64,000 nucleotides of DNA from Dipteris shenzhenensis (Eukaryota > Polypodiophyta > Polypodiopsida > Gleicheniales), in the NCBI GenBank assembly GCA_047967505.1, contig CM106538.1. The stretch is one strand, 5' to 3'. The notes below the pieces were generated by a model that worked only from the letters and a program-made list of their open reading frames with translations, did no database searches and was not told where the DNA came from. Positions 1 through 11,981 of this stretch are shown here, in pieces. Every line of letters begins with the position of its first letter. Within the stretch, counting starts at the first letter, position 1. The position numbers were made by a program, and so were the translations under genes.

Positions 1-3000
1 GAAAAATTGTTATAAAAAACAAGGACTTGTGAATTCAATGTTTTAGGTGTTGGTACATAGATAAAATTGATCCTAGATCACTTCAGTGATCTTTTACAAA
101 CTTAGTCTTAAATTTTAAATATTTTCTACTTTTCATTTTAAAATCAAAATAACGTAAGTAGTCTCTACAAAAATTCACTAGAGTGTTGATTAGGATAAAG
201 AGAGTGTTTACTTCAATTTCTAAGCATCCATACTATTTTAATTTCTTGCTTTATTTCCAATTTAACAATGTTATAAGCTTTGTATTGTGCACCTATCTTG
301 AAGGATTGGAAATGGTGGGTTCATGAACAACATGGAAAATAAACTTAGCAAAAGATTTAAGACTTAGGAAAGATGTTGGAAAGTAACAATCGTTCCCTTT
401 GTATCCCTCAAGCATGCTAGTTTCTTCTATCTGATTTGACACTTGTCCATGGAAGAGATATCTTGAGCTAATTTTCATACTCTTATACTACTATTACAAG
501 TGTGAATAGAAGTTGTGCATATTGTATACTCTTATTATCTCCAAGCTATATGCTTACATTTAGGTAGCATTACATGTGAGTAGTAGATGAATGGGACTAT
601 TGAGAGAGTTTTCATTAATTGAGTTCTCTATTATATCATGTTTCTCTATTGCGAGAACATAAACGACTAAGTTTGAGCTTGATTGGTGTAGTGAGATGTG
701 ATATAAAAAATCAGCATTAGGTTGCTTATGAGAGAAAAGATTTGAATCTTGAGTTTAGAAGTGATCTTGTTAGTTGAGTGTAATTTAGCTAAAGCCTAAG
801 TTTTGAGGAAAATTGAGGCTTGGATAATTTCTAGGCGAAGAGCAAAAAAACTTTCCTTTTTCAAGCTAGTGTAAAATTACATGTGCAGTTAAAGTTCGTA
901 CACGTTTCTTTGTTTGAGATAAGGTTGATTCAAGATTCCAACTAATTTTAGTTGCTGTTAAAGCTCTCTTGGCAAGGTTATTGCTGCAAGTTTGTTTTGT
1001 ACTTCTCCCTATATACATCAATAGTGGTTGGTATTTCAGCTCTTTTGGCGAAGCCATGCTTTATTTTCTACATGAAGCTTTTGATCAAGGTAGCTACAAT
1101 TAGCAATGTTTTGGTGGATTACCGATAGCCATTCTAGCTCTATGGCTCCAAAGAAAGCAAGTACATGTTGAAGACTTGAGAAATGTTTACCCGCATAATG
1201 GGTGCAATGGTAGAACGTGAATCCTCTACAAAATTGACTTGATGAATACTTGTGACGAAAGGAAGCTATAGAAATGGAAAAAAGTAAAGTTAACGATTAC
1301 GTAAAAGGTGTAAGCTAATGATGCCTCTTCTTCATCTACCAAAAATGCGAGCAAAGACCTTATGGTGAAGGCAATAGTAGAAATTACAGTTTACGACAGT
1401 TCATTGGATGCTAATCTCTTAACAAGTGGAATACTTTTAATCTCAAGGATTCACTCAAAATGAAAGGACATGCTACCATGTAGTGGAAGCATACACAAAA
1501 AAAAACAAAGGTCCTCTCTTGAATCATATGTACCTCAATAGAGAGATTTTGTAGAAATAGTAAAGATGAGATTGACTACATTTGACTATGAAATATAGCT
1601 AAGTCTCAGCAAAAGTTGAGGCAAGGATGAGGATAAAAAATGAGATACAACACGTAGATGTTATTTAAGCTGCCCATTAAGTTGGATGTTCAAAGAAGGC
1701 GAAAATATGCAAGATATGAAGTCTCATAAATGGACAAAAACATCGAATTCAAAAAGTGTTGGTATTGTTTACGATTGATACAAGTGACAGGGATTACCAA
1801 ATGTCCTTGAAAGTAGAAGAAAGGCTCTCGCATCAGGCAAAACCAAAGGATAGAAATATTATAGATGAAGGAGATAGGCACTATGTACAAGGATGAGGTA
1901 GTAACATGCAAGAAAAGCATCAAAGAGAGTAGCCTATGCAAAAATATCAAGCATATGAGAGAGCAAGGGGAAGATATGCTAACCATGGAAAGTATAGTAG
2001 AGGTCGATGAAGAATATATGATATCATTATAGGCTGTACACATTAGGAGGGATTAGACTCAAAAAGGGCCTCATAAAAGAGTGGATTTACAAATGGATTG
2101 GGACCAACAAGGTCCATGAAGGGTCCCAATAGCCCTCTAAAAGAGCACCCTTCCTAGGCTTAGGTATCCCAAAAAGTGCAGCCCCACAAGGACCCCTCCT
2201 CCCCCAGAAAGTATTTCACGCATCTCACTCTTTCCAAAAGATCAAAATTTGACAAAAGTCCGACATGAAGATTACTGTGTACCCAAAGCATTCTCCAATC
2301 CTAAAATTGCTCTTTTTGTGTTCCTCATTTCCAACGTCATACTTTTTTCCTTCTAGCCTCACCAACTTTGATGTCACTTCTCATATCTCCTCAAGGCTCC
2401 ATTTTGAGTATGTCACCAAAAAGAGGGGAAATGTACTCTCCACATTAAACTTGCACCTTAGCATGTTAGAACCCATCAATGCAATGGCAACAAGAATGTG
2501 AACAAGGAGGCATTCAACCACCTACAAGAGAAAAGCGAAAAGCATGTCAATCCCGAGATGGTAGGTGGACTCTATCCAATGGATCCTTTAGGTGCAACAC
2601 CCACATTTTAAAATGTCTAAAAATTTGCTTCAATATGTAGGAGATAATCACCAAGGATTGGTTAGTATTGCAACCATAGTGGTGTCTTCCAAGGTTTAAA
2701 CTTAGCTAGCATGATAAGTTTCTGGGACAAATTTACATAGGAGGAACAACAGTGTTCTACACTTCACACGTGTATCACCCATTATGGAGATGAGATTAAA
2801 TGATATACAAATGAAAGCAAAAGGTTGAGCAAAGAGAAAGCTGACTTGTTGCAAGATATTCTTTCCCCAAAGATGAGCTAAGTAGCTCAAGAGCAACAGT
2901 TGGATTTGCAGTCCATCGAGATCCTCAGCTCAACCAAAACTTATGAGTTGTTCCAAAGAGTTATTGCAATCAAATGGGGTAGGATACCATGACAAAAGAA

Positions 3001-4118
3001 GGAAAAGAAAAGGAAGAAGGGGAAGAAAGCAAGCAGGGTGCAAAGAAAGATGTCTCACCAAGAACAAGAAAGGAAGCCTCACCAAAACGCCCCCCCTACG
3101 GTTATGCATTCATCAAAGACTCAAGCCTAGTGATGCTACATAAAACTTGACCACACAAGTTATGATGTTGCGCATAAATTTGCACGAAGGTAGAACATAA
3201 CAATGAAGACAAATGGTTCTAAGCTAACATAACAATAGAAGAAAATCAAGTGCCTTGAGAAAACCGAGGTGAGAAAACTGTGGCAAAAGAAGTGAAACCA
3301 ATAGGCCAAATAATAATAATTTTAAGAAAGTCCAATGGGCAAGACTGAGGTCAAGGAGATTGACATGGAGGTGAAACCTCTCAAGAATGAGTTTGTGGTA
3401 GGGGCATGTGGAGCATAGTACTAGCAAACAACATGAAGTAGATGTTGAGGTCGAATGTGGATAATAATTGTTTTTGAGATGCCCAAATCAGCACTGACAA
3501 TCGCTACACATGTAGTGACTCCTGGCATCGAGAGATGTTTTGCAAGACAAACAGTTCAGCTAGTAAGATGGAGCAGTTGAAATCAAATGAGAATAAGCAT
3601 TGGCAATTGATATGCCATGTCCAACAAGTGACCGAATTGATTGTAATCAAGACAACAGATTGAGATACGTAGAGGTGAGTTTTGACCAAGGTGTAGAAAT
3701 TTGAGTTGAATCTCCCAAGGAAGCTGTGGACAGCAATGCCGAAGCACCCAAGATGATGTCATGCCTTTTGTGCTGAGAAATCTACCATTCACTTTTGAAG
3801 ATTTATTGTTGAGACTCATGGCTCTCTTTTTTGATGCACCTAGGTAGCTCGCCTGGAGAAGGGTGTTCTAAAAATGGAGTAGCATGTCTATCCCTCAACT
3901 CAACGAGTCCTTTTTTTGGGATATTACTTTACCATATTCGCAAAGACCGGATCATAACCAACAGGTCTAAGATTGAGGCAAACAGTGATAGGTTTTGTCA
4001 GCATTTTATTAGGGAATTTGCTGGAGATGTAAAGTCCTTGTATGATTTGCCAAACACATGGTGTCAAAAAAAAGGCTGGAGTCATAGACCCCTTACACTA
4101 GAGGGGGCAAATTGAAAT
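1..4118. other. Gene-poor AT-rich region, nothing identified
   Basis: I examined this stretch in both orientations and found no recognisable gene. Short open stretches exist on both strands but none shows a family motif. Around 1.7-2.0 kb and 2.9-3.8 kb the plus strand reads like heavily decayed coding sequence rich in Lys, Glu and Arg with many stops. This could be an old retroelement, but no protease, reverse transcriptase or zinc-knuckle motif survives to prove it. I see no terminal repeats. Confidence 0.4.
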
Positions 4119-4918
4119 TCATAACCCGGTGTTATGTATCAATAAACCCATCATTTCCTGGCAGAAGGCTGAGTGTTGTAACCTCCAGGGCAAGGGAATC
4201 ATCTGAGCAAGTCTCTATGTAGTTCCCCAAACCCATGTGCAGAAGCCTTTAGACTGGTTTCGGAAGGAGACTCCCTCCCATTATTGAGGCTAGGGCAAGA
4301 AAAGGTAGAGAAGAATGTAGTTTTATGGGCCCCCATCTTGATATAATACATCCAGATCTTTATAAAAGCAGCAGATGCTCCTTGTCCCTCATGGACCGGT
4401 TGGCTGCTAAACTGAAGGATGATCCAAAGTACAGTCCCCCTATGAGTTTTGACATATAGATCCTCCTATCCAGAGCTGAATTGGTGCAGAAGACATGCGA
4501 CCAAAAAGCTGCATTGCCTCATTCCTGTTCCACAAAAGAGGCCTTAAGGAAGCTTCTGCTTGATACGAGTTGCTGCTCATCACACCAAGGTCAATGAAGC
4601 ACTCTCTTTTTCCATCTATCCAATCCCCTCCTTGCCTTCTCTGCATGCCATCATGCAAGCTCGTCTCTGCAGCCGTTCTTCTAGGTACCATAAATATGCC
4701 CTCCTTTCCAATTTGCACATGCCAGTTTATAACAGGGTATCACCACCTATCCCCACAAGACACGCTCCATCTTTGAGCACCAAGAGTGGTTCATGTATCT
4801 CTTGCAATCACAGCATCATCCTCCTGCTGATCCCTTGTATAATGCAACAGTAAACCCAATTCTGGGAAAACCCTTACCCACCAGCCGTTGCGCACTAGTC
4901 TTGTCTGCTAGTCCACCA
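4119..4918. other. 3' flank of the PPR gene, no gene seen
   Basis: This lies downstream of the minus-strand PPR gene and presumably includes its 3' untranslated region. Short open frames on both strands have no recognisable family motif. I cannot place a polyadenylation site with confidence. Confidence 0.35.
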
Positions 4919-7501
4919 CTATCCTAAGTCCAAGTGCATCCAGGATCCTTCTTCACAAATCTCCTCCATCCTTTTCCTAATAATTGCCATCTCATCCCAC
5001 TCTCCAGCTGCAGCAAAGATGTTCGACAGAAGGACATACGCTCCTGCACTTTTTGGATCCAAATTGACAGCATTTTCAAAGACACTCCTTCCCAGATCAA
5101 TGTTGCCATGGCTTCTGCAACCGCCAAGCAAAGTCATCCATACAACAGCATCAGGTTGAACGGGCAATTTATTGATAAAATCCTCTGCCTCATCCAAGTG
5201 TCCTGCACGGCCAAGAAGGTCAACCATGCAGGCATAGTGCCCTGGTAATGGTGTAATGCCAAAATCTTGGCTCATGGCATTGAAGTAGTGATAACCTTTA
5301 TTTAGTAACCCACCATGGCTGCAGGCAGAGAGTACACATGCAAAGGTGGCCTGGTCTGGCTGCACCCATGAGCATAGCATTTGATGAAATAGCATGAGAC
5401 ACTCCTTGCTAAGTCCTTGCTGTGCACAGCCTCCAATCATTGCATTCCATGAGACTAAGTCTGGCTTATTCATTTTACTAAACACTAGGTGAGCATCACA
5501 TATGCTCCCACACTTTGCATACATGTCAACAAGGGCACTTGCTATGAAAGCATCTAATTCAAAGCCCCTCACAATGGCATAACTATAAATTTGCTTGCCC
5601 CTCACCAGGGAAACGAGTTCAGCACATGCTTTGAGGATCGTGACACATGTGACAGCATCTGGCTGTATATCTATGAGTTGCATTTCTTCAAATAACACAA
5701 AAGCCTCACAAAAACACCCAGCTTGAATGCATCCTGCAATCATTGCATTCCATGAAACCACATCATGTTTATGTGTGTTATTTAACACTTCATGAGCATC
5801 TTCTAGGTTTCCGCATTTAGCATACATGTCCACTAGACAGCTCCCCAAAATAAAGTCAGACTCAAGCCCAGATTTGATGATCCGTTCATGAACCTGCCTT
5901 CCTCTTTCTACATCTGCATGGCTTGTACAGGCTGTGAGGACATTGGCTAATGTGACATTGTTAGCCTTCACACATGCGCGTTCCATTTCTTCAAACAGTG
6001 TGAAAGCCTCTTTGCCAAGCGCTTGCTGACTGTATCCTGCAATCATTGTAGTCCATGACACCACGTCTCGTTCACACTGTTTGTCGAATACATTGGATGC
6101 ATCATGCATGCTCCCACATTTTGCATACATGTCAACAAGGGTGCTCCCAATAAACACATCTTCATCAAAGCAATGTTCAATAATCTGAGCATGGAACTGC
6201 TTGCCAAGGTCCAATAGAGCCAAGGTGGCACATGCTTTGAGGATACTAAGAAAGGTGACTTTGTCTGCCTCCAAGCCTTTTAGTTGCATGTTTTGAAAGA
6301 GTTCAAGAGCTTCCTTACCTAAGTCATGTTCAACATAACCAGCAATCATTGCAGTCCAAGAGACCACATTTTGTTCAAGCATTCTGTCAAACACTCGTCG
6401 TGCATCCTCTATGCTTCTACACTTTGCATACATGTCAACAAGAGAGTTCCCTACAGAAACATCTATGTGAAAGCCAGTTTTGGTAATGTGAGTATGAACA
6501 TGCTTGCCACAGCTCAAAGATTCCATGCTGGCACATGCTTTAAGGAGGCTTGTATAAGTGACATAATTTGCTTGCACACCTTCCCTTTCCATCTGCTCAA
6601 ATAATGCAAATGCTTCTGTTCCAAGTCTGCATTGGGCGTGTCCTGAAATTATTGTGGTCCATGAGATAACATCCCTAACAGACATTTTCTCGAACACTTG
6701 ACATGCATTACTCAGGCACCCACATTTTATGTACATATCAATAAGGCTGTTTCCGACAAAAACACTGGAATCGAAGCCATGTTGCAGTATCTGAGCATGG
6801 ATTTGCATGCCACGCTCTGAGGCTGTGAGACCAGCACATGCTTTGAGGATGCTGACAAATGTAACATCGTTTGGTTTCACATTTTCACTCTCCATTTGTT
6901 CAAATAATGCAAGCGCCTCCTGGCAAAGCCCTTCTTGAACATATCCAGAAATCATTGCTGTCCATAAGACAACGTCTCGGTCACGAACTCTGTCGAAAAC
7001 TTGACGTGCATCCTGTATTCTTCCATGTTTCTTGTACATCTCAACTAGATGCTTGCCCACAGAAACATCTGTTTCATATCTGCTTTTGATAACGTGAGCA
7101 TGGACCTCCTTGCTCTGTTGCAGAGATCCCAAGCTTGTAGATGCTTTGATAACTACTATAAAAATAACCTTATCCGGTATTACACCTACGCTTTGCATAC
7201 CGTGGAACAGGTCAACAACCTCCTCAAATTGCTTCTGCTGTGCATATGCAGAGATTATGGCAGTCCATGAAAATACATTGCGTAGAAGCGTTTTGTCAAA
7301 CACTTGCCGTGCATCATCAACACTTCCGAATTTGGCGTACATGTCAATAAGGCTGTTCCCGAGGATGATGTTAGAATCAGCTCCGCTTTTCACCATCTGG
7401 GCATGGACGCGCTTGCCATCCGAGAGGGCTTTTATCCTGATGCATTCTTTCAAAAGACGCACATATGAGCTGAGGGGCGACTCAAAACCTTGCTGCACCA
7501 T
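4919..7501 (-). CDS. PLS-class pentatricopeptide repeat (PPR) protein with a degraded E domain
   Basis: Predicted organellar RNA-binding protein; PLS-class PPR proteins mostly act as site-recognition factors in plastid or mitochondrial RNA editing. The frame is uninterrupted for 860 residues from the ATG at 7499-7501; an upstream in-frame GTG adds six residues but is not a plausible start. Units of about 101 residues (P, L and S motifs) recur. Each opens with a version of SLVDMYAKCGS, seen seven times, followed by DVVSWTAMIAGY and a GKQ-H-H-I block. The C-terminus continues into E-type motifs (HYACMVDLLGRAGHL, then AYVLLSNIFAAAGEWDEM). The last about 12 residues are out of frame: the next frame encodes VKKDPGCTWT, the usual E-domain ending, so one small indel near 4955 altered the tail. 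There is no DYW deaminase domain, and no obvious transit peptide precedes the first repeats, so the N-terminus may be shortened. Intronless, as is typical for the family. Confidence 0.93.
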   Translation of the reverse strand: MVQQGFESPLSSYVRLLKECIRIKALSDGKRVHAQMVKSGADSNIILGNSLIDMYAKFGSVDDARQVFDKTLLRNVFSWTAIISAYAQQKQFEEVVDLFHGMQSVGVIPDKVIFIVVIKASTSLGSLQQSKEVHAHVIKSRYETDVSVGKHLVEMYKKHGRIQDARQVFDRVRDRDVVLWTAMISGYVQEGLCQEALALFEQMESENVKPNDVTFVSILKACAGLTASERGMQIHAQILQHGFDSSVFVGNSLIDMYIKCGCLSNACQVFEKMSVRDVISWTTIISGHAQCRLGTEAFALFEQMEREGVQANYVTYTSLLKACASMESLSCGKHVHTHITKTGFHIDVSVGNSLVDMYAKCRSIEDARRVFDRMLEQNVVSWTAMIAGYVEHDLGKEALELFQNMQLKGLEADKVTFLSILKACATLALLDLGKQFHAQIIEHCFDEDVFIGSTLVDMYAKCGSMHDASNVFDKQCERDVVSWTTMIAGYSQQALGKEAFTLFEEMERACVKANNVTLANVLTACTSHADVERGRQVHERIIKSGLESDFILGSCLVDMYAKCGNLEDAHEVLNNTHKHDVVSWNAMIAGCIQAGCFCEAFVLFEEMQLIDIQPDAVTCVTILKACAELVSLVRGKQIYSYAIVRGFELDAFIASALVDMYAKCGSICDAHLVFSKMNKPDLVSWNAMIGGCAQQGLSKECLMLFHQMLCSWVQPDQATFACVLSACSHGGLLNKGYHYFNAMSQDFGITPLPGHYACMVDLLGRAGHLDEAEDFINKLPVQPDAVVWMTLLGGCRSHGNIDLGRSVFENAVNLDPKSAGAYVLLSNIFAAAGEWDEMAIIRKRMEEICEEGSWMHLDLG

Positions 7502-7609
7502 GAATTCGCACCTCCTCACAGAATTCGTTCACATCGTGCCGAATACATGAAATAGATAGTCTGGGTACATCGCAGACAGCTAGTTTATGTAACATGAATC
7601 AAATTCCTG

Positions 7610-7725
7610 GGAGGTTGGGCTCTGCTTTCATAAGGGGGCTCGGCCCTTTTTTGGCCCATTTTTGTAAATCTTTCTTTTCCCTCTTTAATATAAGTCGGCA
7701 TGGTTTTTTTTAAAACATGAATCAA
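7610..7725 (+). repeat. Possible LINE 3'-end remnant
   Basis: The sequence has a G-rich stretch (GGGGGCTCGGCCC), then a T-rich segment with TTTTTGTAAATCTTTC, CTCTTTAATATAAG and a T run. This resembles the 3' tails of plant L1-type LINEs, and the LINE at 28.4-30.85 kb in this window ends in a broadly similar GC block followed by TTTTGTAAGGG and a T run. No coding sequence is attached, so this would be a severely 5'-truncated copy. The call rests on resemblance only. Confidence 0.3.
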
Positions 7726-8289
7726 ATTCTCTACTTCCAAAAATCAATTAAGAGAAACTACATAGAATCCAAAAGGCCCTTACAAGCCTATCTTAAAGTG
7801 GGATTCACTTGTTTTTTTTTTCCTAGGAAAAACAAGAGAGTACAGGTACTCGTGAGCACTGCCTTCTGTAGTTAATAAAAAGTTTTACATTAAAAAAAAA
7901 AAGAATGTATGTACATGTGTACATGTGTGGATATCAGTTACACATGTAACTGTTACAGAAACAAAGCGAACTGCCATTGTTGTAAGTTCTTCTGAGCTAG
8001 TAACGCCCTTGTTTGCCACAATGTATCAGATCACACATGTGTTATCGAGTGTTTTGCGTTGTTGTCTGATTGTGGTTGTATATGTTTTGTGCTTCAATAG
8101 AGGTGTTTGAAGTTGTTAGACATTGCTGTTTGGAATCTGGAGAAGAAAGACAATTTCATTAGATTTGTATGTTGCTGCTGTTAACTATAATCTGATATCA
8201 AAATGAAAATAAAGAATGCATAGAACAAAATCTTTACTTTGTTTTGGAACTTGAGGTATTATGCTTCAGCAAAGGTCTTTGGAGCAATC
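7726..8289. other. Spacer between the PPR gene and Helentron copy 1
   Basis: It contains T and A homopolymer runs and short TGTACATGTGTACATGTG-type repeats near 7910. Its left part is the presumed promoter side of the PPR gene, but I cannot assign a TATA box. The 3' terminus of the Helentron-like element may lie here; no clear terminal structure was recognised. Confidence 0.3.
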
Positions 8290-8297
8290 AAAATGTC

Positions 8298-9690
8298 CTA
8301 TAAATGAGCATTTGTCCATATATGATCTAATTGTGAATTATATACTGTTGTTGATTGTTTGAATGTGAGTTTCATGCCAAAGTTGTCCATGAGCATTTGC
8401 AATTTTGATTGTTCTGGACTGGAGGCTAGCATGTCTATGTTTAGGTCGCCAAGTACAATTGTTGGACATGTTGGTGGTGAGGGCCTCATCACATCTTGCA
8501 ATTCATGTAGATATGTAGCAATGTTTGCTCTTGGTGAACAATATGTTGAAATGATGAATACTAAATTTCTTGTACAAGGTTTGATATGTGCTGCAATGAA
8601 TTCATTTTCGTTTGTAGTGTTAAGTTGGACAATGTGGATTGGCAACGTGTTGTTGTAGAGTATAGCAGTGCCCATTGTGTTGTTTGTTGTTATTGCTTTA
8701 TGTTGCGATTGGTTAAAGTAGAGGGATGGATCATGGGTTCTTGTCGCATGCAAACAGAGTATATCGGAGGCTTGCAAATTAGGATGGTAGTTAATGTCTT
8801 CATAATGTGAAGGTAAAGATCTTGTGTTCAATGATTGGACACTTAAGTTTGTGTCTTTGTACCGGTGCAGATGTGGAATAGCTAAGGCCCATGCCTTTTC
8901 TGTGGATAGTCTTGTCATTTCTTTTTCGACCTTTGGATCCATTTTGAAATTTCGGTGTGTTAGTGGCTTTAGCAAGTATAATTGGTCTTTGTGGCATACA
9001 CGCGATAATGTTGTATATGTTAGGCCATGGTTTATTGAGCCTATTGGATCAAATGCAAGACTATCCAATGTCATGCTTTGAGAGCGACATATTGTTCTAG
9101 CAGTTGCAGGTTGTGTTGGGAACTGCATTCTTGTTATCGTATAGTGTTTATTTTGACCCATTTGAATGTCCTTCGTTATTGGTCGAATTGGTGTCCATTG
9201 TTCGTGTACGTTGTTTGTATATAAGTGCTTGTTTTTTGAGTGTGTTATCTCACCTACTTTTCATTGTGGAATTTGATCCAAATAATTGGATCTTTATTAT
9301 CCGTATTTGTTCCTTTGAAAACACCATCAGCACCGTTTACAAGTCTGTCGTTACTGTTGTAGTTTTTGACACATAGTTCTATGGCTGTTTCTATTTTGAA
9401 TTGCAGTGTCTTATGCAAGCTGGTTATTTTTTTAGGATTATCGAGTAGGCAAAAATGTTTAGGGCACATGCTTGTGTGTGTATCAATTGCATGAAATGTG
9501 AAAGGATCTCCTGCAATTTTGTTGAGGATCATGTCATTGTGGTGTTTGGTTGATTTTGCATAATAGAACAAATGAGGAATTGTTAGGCTAGGTGGGAGAG
9601 GCTTGCAGCAAGTGCTATTTATGTTGTCGATGTCATAATCTGTTTGAATTATTGTCCTAAATCTGTTTAAAAATGCCTTCGAAGTCGCTT
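8298..9690 (-). pseudogene. Helentron copy 1: helicase C-terminus plus EEP endonuclease
   Basis: The minus strand from 9690 starts with KAFLNRFRTIIQTDYD, the segment that normally follows helicase motif III. It continues through DRLVNGADGVF (about 9300) and the C-terminal helicase motif GLTYTTLSRVCHKDQLYLL (about 8990). The preceding segment reads SQSMTLDSLAFDP, where SQG is expected, so the Gly is changed. After a short linker an exonuclease-endonuclease-phosphatase (EEP) domain begins (QSLNTRSLP). It carries IVLGDLNIDML, with the catalytic-type Asp and Asn, and QLDHIWTN near the end. The frame closes at 8298, before the expected terminal SDH motif, so the endonuclease is truncated. At least one frame change lies between 9254 and 9161. 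Confidence 0.8.
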
Positions 9691-9694
9691 GTGA

Positions 9695-10990
9695 AGACCC
9701 ACTCTTTTCTTAAAAAGACCATTGCACAGCATATGGACAAATTACTTCAGCAACAAACATGCAGCACCTCTTTGGCAAGCAAACACAGATGCACAATTCA
9801 TACTAGACCCATATGTAGCAGCAAGCTACTGTACATCGTACATCACTAAAGTTGACAACACAATCATGAAAGGACTACATGAAATAATGGCACAATGTCA
9901 TTCGAGACCAAACTAATGTAGCAACTCGCATTCGAAAAATGGGGAGTGCATTTTTGAACATGCAACAAATGTCAGCACAACAAGCAGCATATATAATTCT
10001 ATTGTTTCTAATGTACCATTCATCTAGACCATGCCAATTTATCAATACATCACCATCAAAAGACCGTGCTTTCATTTTAAAACCACTTACGATGCTACAA
10101 AGGGCTTATGAACTAGAAACTGAATCACACAACACACTAGGGATGGAAGCATTTCAAGGTGCAACACTGCTAGACCTAGTGACAACAATCAACGTAACAA
10201 ACTATGATCCTACTCCTGATATAAATGCCATTGCCACAACCGCAATAATAAGACAAGAAAAGACAAACCAACCAATGCTTGATACGATTCAATTAAAGCA
10301 TGTCATGTTATCATCACTAGAATATCATCATCAAATTCGAGGCTTAAACCAAGAACAAAGGCTGATTTTTTATGACATAATGTATAGAAAAAGAACAAGC
10401 TCCACCATTCCACTGCATATTTTCATCAACGGGGGTGCAGGAACAAGAAAAAGCACTATCCTAACCTTGCTAGTCGAACAATTAACCAGGCTCTATAACA
10501 AAGAACTAGGTGTTGATCCCTTAAAATTGAAAGTCTTAAAAGTTGCATACACTGGTAAAGCTGCATGCCACATGGACAGGAGCACAATTCATGCATCTTT
10601 AGCTATCCCTGTTAATTATAAGAACTTAGCACACCTGCACTTGCAAAATAAGCCTGAGTAAGAGCCTTCCACTACCAACAATAAACTGGACATGTTGACT
10701 AAAGCTTAAGCGAGCTCAAGGCAATAGTAATTGATGAAATCTCTCTCGTAGGTAGAAGAATGTTCAAATTCATTGATCAGAGATTGTGTGACATCATGCA
10801 TATTCAACATCTACCATTCGTTGGCCTTGACATTATTTTGGTTGGCGACCTATGCCAAATCCGTCTAGTACGAGACAAATGGATATTTCGCGAAACATCA
10901 ATTTTTGAACTTGCACATTTTTGGTAGCATTGCATTTACTAGTACAAGCTAACAGAGCCTATGCACCAAGAAGATCCAGAGTTTGTGAAT
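9695..10990 (+). pseudogene. Helentron copy 1: inverted segment with Rep tyrosines and Pif1 helicase motifs
   Basis: This piece reads on the plus strand although the rest of the element is on the minus strand. It starts with PTLFLKRPLHSIWTN and contains QANTDAQFILDPYVAASY followed by CTSYITK, so the two catalytic-type tyrosines (YCTSY) are present. Next come MSAQQAAYIILLF and RGLNQEQRLIF, then the Walker A region NGGAGTRKST, where the expected second Gly is Arg. AYTGKAA, IVIDEISLVG (Walker B) and DIILVGDLCQ follow, and it ends in LTEPMHQEDPEFV. At least two frame breaks occur (near 9917 and 10661-10705). The protein flow enters from FLEELIL (minus, about 11,000) and leaves to KAFLNRFR (minus, about 9680), consistent with one clean inversion. 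Confidence 0.82.
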
Positions 10991-10994
10991 CCAA

Positions 10995-11981
10995 AATAAG
11001 TTCTTCCAAGAATTGTAACAATGTCCGGTCATCTGAACTTGAGACAGAGTTTAATGCTTGGTATATTTCTTGTAATGTTTTCATTATTTCCTTGCAATGA
11101 CTTTTTAGTGGTGTAAGAATTGTCGTTCTATTCATTGCTGGTAAAGGGTAATGAAATCGACATGTTTGTTGTTCATTCTTTCTACAAGTGTAAGTATGAT
11201 GATGCATTTGGATGTCACATATAGTAGGATCTAGGAGTTTTTCATCACATGATATGTATTTGTCCACAAACTCTGTCACTTTATTGTTTTTTGTGTTGTT
11301 GTAGCATGGAGCGTTTCTTATCCAAAGGAGCACGTGCTCATGAAGGCTTCCTCGATTTTGGGCTTCTGTGATCAGAAAAAAATCATCTACTTGTCTGAAC
11401 ATCGTGTCATAGGTTTTTAAGAGTGTTCTCAGTGCTTGTGTTCAATGATTGTAATAGCATGCACATGTCACACGATCATTTCGTATAAGCTCATGCATGG
11501 AAATTTCTTTTGTGTCCTGCCCTCATTCTTGAACCATCAATTTCCTCAGAGCAGTTGTCAACGGGGCCCACCTACTCTCTACGCTTATGAAGGTGACAAA
11601 GAATGTCAGCGGCCCCAACTGTCTGATCATTGCGAATACTTGTTTGCGTAGGCGTTTCAAATCGTCTGGCGATGTCCGAAGTTGGACCAAGTCTCGATGT
11701 TCTACATCCGATTGTAGGCTTTTATCTAGATTGGGCTTTGTTTTAACGTCTTTTGTTGTGAGTTCGCATCCTTGTAACTTTGCTTTTCGTATACGTATCC
11801 ATGCAAAGCTTGCAACGTTTTTGGAAAGTATACTTATTGCCTTTAAAAAAAGGCTCGTTGTATGTAAAGCATGGCGTCTGTCTTTGTGAAGAATCTCCCA
11901 TTTTATACTTTGGTGGTAGCTATTATTTTGTAAATTTTTTTCTGACATTGGATATCCAAAGAATAATGTTTTTTTCTTCAC
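10995..11981 (-). pseudogene. Helentron copy 1: Rep (Helitron-like N) domain with HUH motif
   Basis: The minus strand reads CELTTKDVKTKPNLDKSLQS, then LVQLRTSPDDLKRLRKQVFA and MIRQLGPLTFFVTFISVESR, the start of the Helitron Rep domain. After a stop-bearing linker (about 11,520-11,400) it continues with ITEAQNRGSLHEHVLLW, which holds the metal-binding HxH motif (HEH) of HUH nucleases. A Cys-rich stretch (TYTCRK, QQTCRFHYPLP) follows. The domain stops at FLEELIL, where the inversion begins. Rep would nick one strand and join to it through the tyrosines found in the inverted piece. Confidence 0.82.

Noticed and set aside
1690-2043. Minus-strand open frame of 117 codons with a hydrophobic product
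   Set aside because: No family motif, no neighbouring exon signals, and a composition expected from antisense of Lys/Glu-rich decayed sequence.
4934-7550. Several plus-strand open frames across the PPR gene
   Set aside because: They are antisense shadows of the 860-residue PPR frame and show no family motifs.
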